This document shows positions 24,474 through 64,000 of a stretch of DNA of 64,000 bases, one piece after another; position 1 is the first letter of the stretch, and each line of letters opens with the position of its first letter. The position numbers and the translations under genes are program-made. The notes beneath the pieces are model-generated. The model had not been told where the DNA came from. It saw nothing but the letters and a program-made list of their open reading frames with translations, and made no database searches. The stretch is from Zeugodacus cucurbitae. Its lineage: Eukaryota > Arthropoda > Insecta > Diptera > Tephritidae. The DNA is taken from the NCBI RefSeq assembly GCF_028554725.1, contig NC_071670.1:1-64000 (forward strand), written 5' to 3'.

Positions 24474-27400
24474 CTTTCCGTTGACACACACCAACACCAC
24501 CCTCTGGAAAAGTGAAATAAAGTGGTCCTTATATTGTTTACTCTGAATCGATCAAATCAAATGTAAAATATATGTTGTTATTTCGTTTTTTTTTTTTAAT
24601 AAAACATGAGAATTCATTTGCATAACAAATTCAATGAGAGATCTATTTTATTTGTTCTCCTTTTTACAATTTATTAAGCTAAAGTGTGAAAAAAATTTCG
24701 CTTTAATATTTGTATATATTTTAGATTACATTACTAATTAGTTTATATTTTACGTTTTGTCTTGTGAAAATAATATAGAAATGTAAATACGCAACTCTCA
24801 AAAACTAAAAAAGCTGTAATTACTTATTTTAAATTATTTTTAATACTTTTTACATATTTGTATTATCTGATGGTTTTTTAACTGTCACTCCTACTTCTCT
24901 TTACTTTCACATTTTTTAAGAAACTATTGCTATTATTATTATTATTTAGAAGGTTTTTATTAAATGACATTTAAAATATTATTGTGCATTGGCATTCAAT
25001 CGGTCCGCTGCTTAGACTAATATTTCATCTATAAATCTTTGCACCTTGATTCATGCGTCGTATATGTAATGTACAAATGTATGTATGTCCATCAATAGGG
25101 TGTGACACTGAAATATTTTAATGAAGGCATTTTCTCGTGTAATCTGGGTGTAGTTTAAAACATTAAGATGAGAAAGGAATAGTTGTTGTTGTTTTTTGAA
25201 AAGTTGACATTTCTGCAAGTAATTATAAAAAGGTGTTTATTTATTATGGGGTTAAGTTCTTACTACCTTACAGTGATATTGAAACACATTGTTTTCGAAG
25301 AACAGGAAAACTATAAGTGAAGTGATTTAAATTTTTCAAACTTCAAATGTATGTAAACTCTAGTATAGCCGGGGAAGTTGCTATTAAGTAGAGTTTAACT
25401 TAAATTTTAAAATGATACTTAAAAGTTTGCATAGAAAATTTATATTCGGGAAAATGGTGTAATAGATAGTCGGCATTTTTATTTAGCAAACATGTTCGAT
25501 GGAGAGCTTTCTAGTTGGAGACAAAAGTACATACATTATTTATATTAAATAATGTGCGGGTTTTATTATATTTTTCACGTTATTTTTAACTGAGGTCGCA
25601 ATTTGATATTTGTAAATATTTGGATCTTGGAGACGCAAATAGTAAAAAAAATTAAGAAATTTCACGGAGCATGGGAATGAGTACTTATTATACATAGTTT
25701 TCCGGTTGTAAAAAAAAAAAACTAATGCTGCATCTCTATGCAAGGCCTTTTGACTTTTAGCACTCTTCGGATTAAGTGGACAAAAACTGTATAAAACGTT
25801 CAATGCCAAAGCGTTTTAGAATAATAACTGAATAAATGACTTAAAGTGAATATAATTAGTATACCCGTACACACATATGTATGTATGTGAGTATATTAAA
25901 TATTTTAAATGGTTGAGAATATATAGAATTGAAGTTGAATATTTAATGAAAGCGGGGAATTATAAATTGTTTGGTGTTAATGTAAATTGATAAAAAGTAT
26001 CAGTAAACATCAGGGGTTATTTTTCATTCGTTTTATGTTTTTTGAGTCATGCCATTTCTTAAATTGCCAGTGCGTTTGCTGTTTTGTAGTCGACTTCTTT
26101 GTTAATTTTAATATTTTGTTCATTTGCTTGTAATATTTAATTTTGCCTTAAAGTGTTTTAATTGCATTACAAAAATATACATATTGAGCCGATAACTCAT
26201 GCGCTATTATTAGTTTTTATACCAATATATATTTGCTTATAATTATAGTAAGTACGCATGTTAAAATTATTTTAACACCTATGTTGGATTATAGTGAAAC
26301 CCCAAAGGCCAGCATTCATAGGTATTACTAGATAAACATTGGTCTTATTAGCACCTATTCTTCGAATTAGCGATTTTTTGATGTGTGTTGAAAAAACACA
26401 AAAACTAAGTTTAAGTTTAGCTTTAAATTGATTTGGAATTTGGTCTGTATATCGACAATACTATATCACTATATCGTAACATAGTATTTCTAAAAAAATT
26501 ATTCAATAGGGGTATACTTCTGTAAGCAAAACCACATTGATTGTTAGTAGTTTTTATTTCCCATAACGCCAGTTATATGTACTATAACCACTAAAACGTG
26601 TCTTGTAATCTAGACTTTAATCTCAATTTAAAAATAACTTTCTTTAGTCAAAATAATCTGATGTTATGATGATTTTGCATTGAAAATATTTTACAACTGT
26701 ACTAAACCGCTTTAGAAAATTATATGTTAGATTAATATGTTATCTGGCCTTTTGGGTATATACTATAACACATTCTAGTCATCACTGCAAGTAAGTTTAA
26801 TAAAATACTGAAGAATATTCATATGTACTATTTAACCATCGCAAATATTTTGAACGAGATGTATGCACATAGATTTGTTTAACAGAACATGTTAAGCAAA
26901 TACAAATATAATACAATAGAAATTAATATATTTTATGCAATTTGTTAATATCTTATATTTTTCTTAAGAAATAAAGCCTTTTTTGTTCCTATTAATTTTT
27001 GTTTTTGTATATGTTAAATTTTTTGTTGCTAGTTTTATTAGAATATCTAACGCAATTTGATAGCTATAGCTAATTACAATGTCCGCCATTACATTTACAA
27101 TCGCTTAAACACATAAATTATGGCATTTTTACATATACATAAGTATTAAAGAGTGTACGAACGCTTTTTGAATAAATGTCTTGTATGAGTTAAAAAGTGA
27201 CCGAATGTACATGTTGTGTATGTTTTATTATTTTATAAATACATATATATAAAGCTTAATGATTTTTTATGAAAAAGCATTTTGTATTCAGCTGTATTTA
27301 GTTATGTTCTAAATGTTATCGATTTGATGTTAATAGATTTGGTTCTTTTACGTTTTTATGCTGTGTATGTGTATCTGTATTTTCGACTTAATTGTATTTT

Positions 27401-29993
27401 GAATTTCTTTCAATCAGCCATTGCAGACATATGTATTTATCATCGATACTACTAAAATGTAAAGGCCGGTGTAATCAAAAGGAAAATGTTTCGAAGTAGT
27501 GAACGTGTCCACTTATCGACATTTGAATTATAATTTTGGCGCTGGTAATGTGAATTATGTGTTAGGCCCTACATTATCCAAGTCAAGGAATATTAAATTT
27601 TTAGAGCTTTGCAATTTGCAGAGCTTTTGACTTATAATCGCTTGCTGATCATAACATTCTTCATTAACATTTTTTATTTACATATGTATATTACGAAATG
27701 TTTCTACTTTTTACACATTTTTTTCTATTGTCTCTACTCTTTTATGAATTGATTCGTTATCATATTACTTAAGTCTCCTTAGTATGGTACAATTTACGTA
27801 CTTCTTAGTAATTAAAAATATTATAATATTTTTAAATCATTTACTTTTCATCTCGCCCGCCCCTCAGTTTTTATAGTTTTTGCACCCAATTGATAGATTT
27901 TGGTTTATTCAATGAACTTATTTTCTGTGTGTAGCATCTCATAAATAGCTTAAAAAATGATTAGTGAAGCAGCTTGGCGTTTGGGCTTGAATTGGCAGTA
28001 GCCACAGCAGCCGTAATACTTCTGCTTCTTATATTTTTTTGCATATTATTTACGCTGCAGTCGCAATCAAAAACAACGAAAGCTTAAATATTTATGCTCA
28101 ACAAATGGCAAGCCATAAGAATAAAATACTATTTTAAATTATACATAGCAATAGCAAAGCGTTTTTTACGTTAAATACATGTTCGAGTTGGAACAATTAG
28201 TTAATAAAAACGTCTAGCTGATTTAAGTCTCAATCAATATTTCATAAATCATGTTAAGATCATTAAAAACTGATTTTACCACGAACATGCAAATGCATAT
28301 AGTTTTAATGATGAAATGGTCTTTATTGGGCCGCTAAGTGACTTTGAATTTAATGCAATAATCATATAGTTATGTTTCCAGAGTTTTTTCTGACTAGCTG
28401 TCGATAACCAGAAGCTCTTATTGTCTGGAGTTATACGCACATTTTTCATTTGCTAATATTAGCAAAGTAAACAAAAAACAAAGAAATGCAAATCATTCAT
28501 ATATTACGGGTCTCGAACTAAAAAAGAGTTATGTTAAGTTAAAAAATTTAAAAGAGTATGCTCGCAACCATGTATATTCTTATAAATATTATCTCTTAAA
28601 TATGTACTCAAAATATAATAATAACCATGCGGATTAATATATGTCAATTCACCATAATCGAGATCACTTGCGTATTCCTTTTTGAGCAACGTATGTATGC
28701 AAATTTCTTTGTCATGGCTATGGAATATTTAATTGATATAAAATTATTTCATTATGTCCATTTTTTGTTTTTAATTTCGAGTGGTAATATTTACTTGTTA
28801 TATGCATTTTTCTTGAAAATCAGTTGGACTTACAATTGCACATGTAAGTGCTTGCTTACACTCATTTATTACATTCTTATGACCATACGTTGCTTAAAAT
28901 TGACCATACACGAAAAATATGTCATTTGTATTTTTAACTGCGAATTTTGTTACTAATTCACATTCTGCAAATTTTCTTAAAAGATCTTATTAACTTCACA
29001 AATATATTTTTGAAGTAAGTAGAATGCAGAAAAGATCAGTAAACTGTGGATAATATTGTTAGTTTTTCTGGTTTCCATACTCATTTTCATCCATATTTTC
29101 TGTATATTTGTAATGTTAATATATCTTATAACTCATCCATGTCATGTCAAATAATTATTCAAATTTAAACGTCTAAAATTGAATTGAAATGGATTAATTT
29201 GATAATTGAAAAATTAAATTTTTGAAAATTATTAATTTTAACTTCAGTCATTGGTGTTATTTTCGAGTAACTTTTATTCACCGACTGCGCCTTGTCGATA
29301 ACTCTATAAGTATGTATTGCGAATAATGAAAAATTTTATGAGCTTTTCAAGATGCCCCAGCTCCAAGAAATTTTTGTATTTTATGACCATTTTTGCATAT
29401 TTATCTTGCAATTTTATGTGATACTTAAATTCTCTGTTGACGCAATGGACATGGAATGTAATGAAGTTTTATTTGTTGAATTTAGATTGGAGAACAGTGG
29501 TGTAAGTATGTAAATATTTCTCTTTGTTTTCATTTGCTGTGCATTTGAGTTTAGAGATATGGCAGTAGGCTTTTTATTGCAATTTATGGCTGTATATTTA
29601 CTTACTTCCGCCGCAAATTTGCTTAATATTTAGAAAAAAATATTGCATAACGCTGCCATAAATAAAACATTCAGAATGTTCTATATAAACAATAAATACA
29701 TTTCAAAATGTATTTAATCCTTGTTATACATTGCGGCAAGCGAACCTAGGCATAAACTTTCGATAATTAAGATGCTTATAGGAATAATCCATTAAATATT
29801 AAATTTTCATTTAATGTGAATTTACATATGTATGTATATGTAGAAATATTGTTAAAATTTGAAAATAATTAAATATTTTACTAATCATAAAATCGTAATA
29901 AACTATTACTTTAATAGGGTAACTTCCATTTGTTTAGGGTCACAGTAGTGCGTTGTTATTTGTGATTCTCGTGTTTAGTATCCATAGTAATAC

Positions 29994-30049
<56 letters not shown>

Positions 30050-30150
30050 ATTTTTATATATATATATTTATATATATATATTTACATTAATTTAGTTTTA
30101 CTGATTTTACAAAAACTGCAGATATTTATAGTGACACAGGATCTTATAGC
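24474..30150. other. AT-rich non-coding stretch, probably containing the para 3' UTR
   Basis: I see no splice-consistent exon, RNA gene or full transposon here. Many TTTATT hexamers (AATAAA on the minus strand) could serve as poly(A) signals for a long 3' UTR, which is known for Drosophila para. The 109-codon frame at 28627-28956 is AT-driven and hydrophobic by composition, so I do not call it. Confidence 0.5.
29992..30085. repeat. (TA)n microsatellite with TTTA interruptions
   Basis: About 90 bp of alternating TA broken at intervals by TTTATA blocks, about 180 bp past the channel stop codon. If the transcript extends this far it lies in the 3' UTR. Confidence 0.95.
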
Positions 30151-30156
30151 TTTATT
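30151..30156 (-). other. Candidate proximal polyadenylation signal of para
   Basis: Forward TTTATT reads AATAAA on the minus strand, about 110 nt after the stop codon at 30266. Other copies lie further downstream, and nothing in the sequence says which is used. Confidence 0.25.
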
Positions 30157-30265
30157 ACAATTTTGTTGTACGCTGTCGTTGTTGTTGAATGTGGCAGAAA
30201 ATAATTTTTGGTGATTTAAGTCAGTTCGATTAAGGTGCATCCTGGAGGGAGGGGCGAGGCCTGGC

Positions 30266-61945
<31,680 letters not shown>

Positions 61946-64000
61946 CTAAAAACGAATTTTTAAATTTTCTGTAGCTTCATATAAATCTTTTTACCTTCTG
62001 TTTATAATTATTATAAATGCGATACTTTCATTATTTTGAATTGTTTAGTTTTGACTTAAAAATACTTACAAAGTACCTATTTAAATTTAATGTATATAAC
62101 ATTTTTTTATAATTTAATTGTCAGTAACAAAATGTTTATGGAAAATCATTTTTATAACAAATGGCTTGTGCCTGGCATAATAATTGTTCAGCAAAAACTC
62201 GTTGCATTTTAACATAATTAAAAGGTTGGAGCATTCCGATTGTCAAATTATATGTTTATATCTTTAACAATTAGTTGATTGTAAATTTCGAAAACATTGG
62301 GATAAATACATCCACATTCAAGACAACAAATATATATCTATTCAGTTATATAGATATTCATATTCATGTAGGTTCTGACCAATTTATCGTAATAATGTTC
62401 ACTTACATATAATTAACATATGTTCATTTGCATTATATATTTTGTCCGATTATTGTTCTTATGTAAGTACATGTATAAGAGTATACATATGTATATATGT
62501 ATATCTATAAATAGTAGAGCGCGTGAAATGGGCATTCATTCTTCCTAAGGTACATTGTAAAACTTAGATAAAATTTATGTTATTATTACAATATATTATT
62601 CTTACAATGATTTAAAATTAGTTTTTCTAAATTATTTGGTCACCATCAACCTTTGCCCTGAGCTGAAAATGCAGCATACTTCTTCAAAAGGATAAAAATT
62701 GTATTTTGTAATTGAAAAAAAAAATCCATTGTTTACATCAGGTCCATTGGTTTATCCGCAACTGCTAGGGTACTCATTCAAATACAAAATCTACGATGAC
62801 AATATTGACATCAGCTAAAAAAATGACGTTACTTTTTTCGCCGCTCTAATTCATTAAATTTAAACATAATTTCTACGTAAATAAATGCATATGTATGTTG
62901 TATTGAAACACAATTCATATATTAGTTGTATAATTTGACTACTCTATTTTGTATCTAGTTGGTTTTGAAAACTGTACAATAACATGTTTTTTTTATTTCC
63001 ACACTCCTACTAAAATATTGGGGGATTGAATTTTAATGGGTGCTGTATATTTTATAAATATATTTTTTTACAAAATTGTAAATAATAGTAGTTGTATGTT
63101 TTGCTTCCTCTTGCTCTTGCTAAGTATCAGGTTTAATATTTTTACTATTTACATTACATTTAATCTTTTTAATATTTACATACAGTAAAAACTAAAACAA
63201 TAATAATTGTGATAGCTTTTTGGTAAATAGGTAATTTTAATATTTGAAAAATAGTATATGTATTGTATATTTATATATTTTCAAACGATTTACATTGCTC
63301 TTGTATATAATACGGTCTGCTACCAACTTGGATTCCAACCATTTAAAGCTAACAATATTTAACAATTTGTTACATGAGAACTATTTACATTCGTGATAAG
63401 GAGATTTTAACAAAATTTCACTTTATCTACTTCTTTATTTTTTTGTTGAAATAATTTGTATTAGAAAATGGGTGTATATATGTATGAATGTGTATATTAT
63501 TTTATATATAATTATATATTGTTTAATATACATATATATACATACTAGTGCGTAAATATCTATTATTGGGATAGAAATTCTTAGAAATATGTATATCAAA
63601 CAAAATTGCCTGAATGTTAATGATTACTACCTAATCAGTCTAAATTTGATAACCAGGTTTATATGTACAATACTTCTAATTTGCTCTCCAATAATTGTAT
63701 GTACGATAAAAATAACAATTTTTAAAATTCTACTTGTGGATTTGTAATTTTATTATATCAAACTTGTATACATATTTCGAGTTCTAATTTAAATATATAA
63801 TTCTACTTACACATTTACTTGTGTATATGTAAACGCATATGTATGCATATATGGAAGTTTCTATGTTTATTCAAGGCGTACAAATTAAATCGAAATTATA
63901 AGGATAGAAATATAATTTGTATATATAGTAAGATATTTTAATATTATAAAAATTAAATGGATTAACGCGTAAAAGTTAGCTACATTTAATTTATTCTAAT
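61946..64000 (-). other. para intron, continuing off the right edge
   Basis: At least 2055 nt of AT-rich sequence with TATG/TACA simple repeats (62480-62510, 63475-63545, 63835-63850). I searched by eye for the domain I S1 exon (expected to end in a Glu codon split after GA) and did not find it, so it lies outside the window. Confidence 0.65.

Noticed and set aside
28627..28956. 109-codon plus-strand frame with hydrophobic runs
   Set aside because: The Phe/Ile/Tyr-rich composition follows from AT-rich sequence, there is no known motif, and it lies in the probable para 3' UTR on the opposite strand.
61946..64000. Search for the domain I S1 and N-terminal exons of para
   Set aside because: No frame matching the expected S1 sequence and phase was found by eye; the exons are taken to be beyond the window.

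Overview
The window suggests a higher fly (Diptera, Schizophora), most likely a tephritid fruit fly. The 1952-codon partial voltage-gated sodium channel read from the minus strand matches Drosophila Para through all four domains. Transposon remnants next to it are of types I know from fly genomes: a DINE/Helentron-like element and a Helitron terminus. The tephritid placement is an inference from memory of these repeats and channel residues, not a search result.

Layout. (1) 1-19855 is one uninterrupted satellite array. It has an exact 971-bp period and about 20.4 copies, and each copy is built of six related monomers of about 150-171 bp, so it is a higher-order repeat. It runs off the left edge and stops abruptly at the loop of a hairpin that is present in five of the six monomers. 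(2) 19856-24500 is an AT-rich graveyard of mobile DNA: a tRNA-like fragment, a nearly full-length DINE-like element, an inverted fragment of the same family, a degenerate dispersed repeat, a Helitron 3' terminus, and directly beside that a frameshifted gene fragment resembling the N-terminus of gamma-tubulin complex component 5. (3) 24500-30265 is AT-rich, holds no convincing gene, and probably includes the long 3' UTR of the channel gene. (4) 30266-61945 on the minus strand holds 27 coding exons (25 used per transcript) of the para sodium channel, from domain I S2 to the stop codon. (5) 61946-64000 is intron. The exons for the N-terminus and domain I S1 (roughly 170 residues) lie to the right of the window.

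The channel gene carries two pairs of mutually exclusive exons: domain II S4-S5, and domain III S3-S4. It also has a tandem alternative 3' splice site that adds or omits 30 nt in the II-III linker, and two frame-neutral small exons in the I-II linker that could be cassettes. All assigned junctions are GT-AG, and the exon phases sum to one continuous reading frame. The DEKA selectivity filter, the MFM inactivation motif and the C-terminal IQ motif are intact. The pyrethroid-resistance positions I could place are wild type.

I saw no new enzymatic or defence system. The least ordinary content is the homogeneous, hairpin-bearing higher-order satellite about 10 kb from the 3' end of an essential neuronal gene, and the fine structure of the alternative exons.
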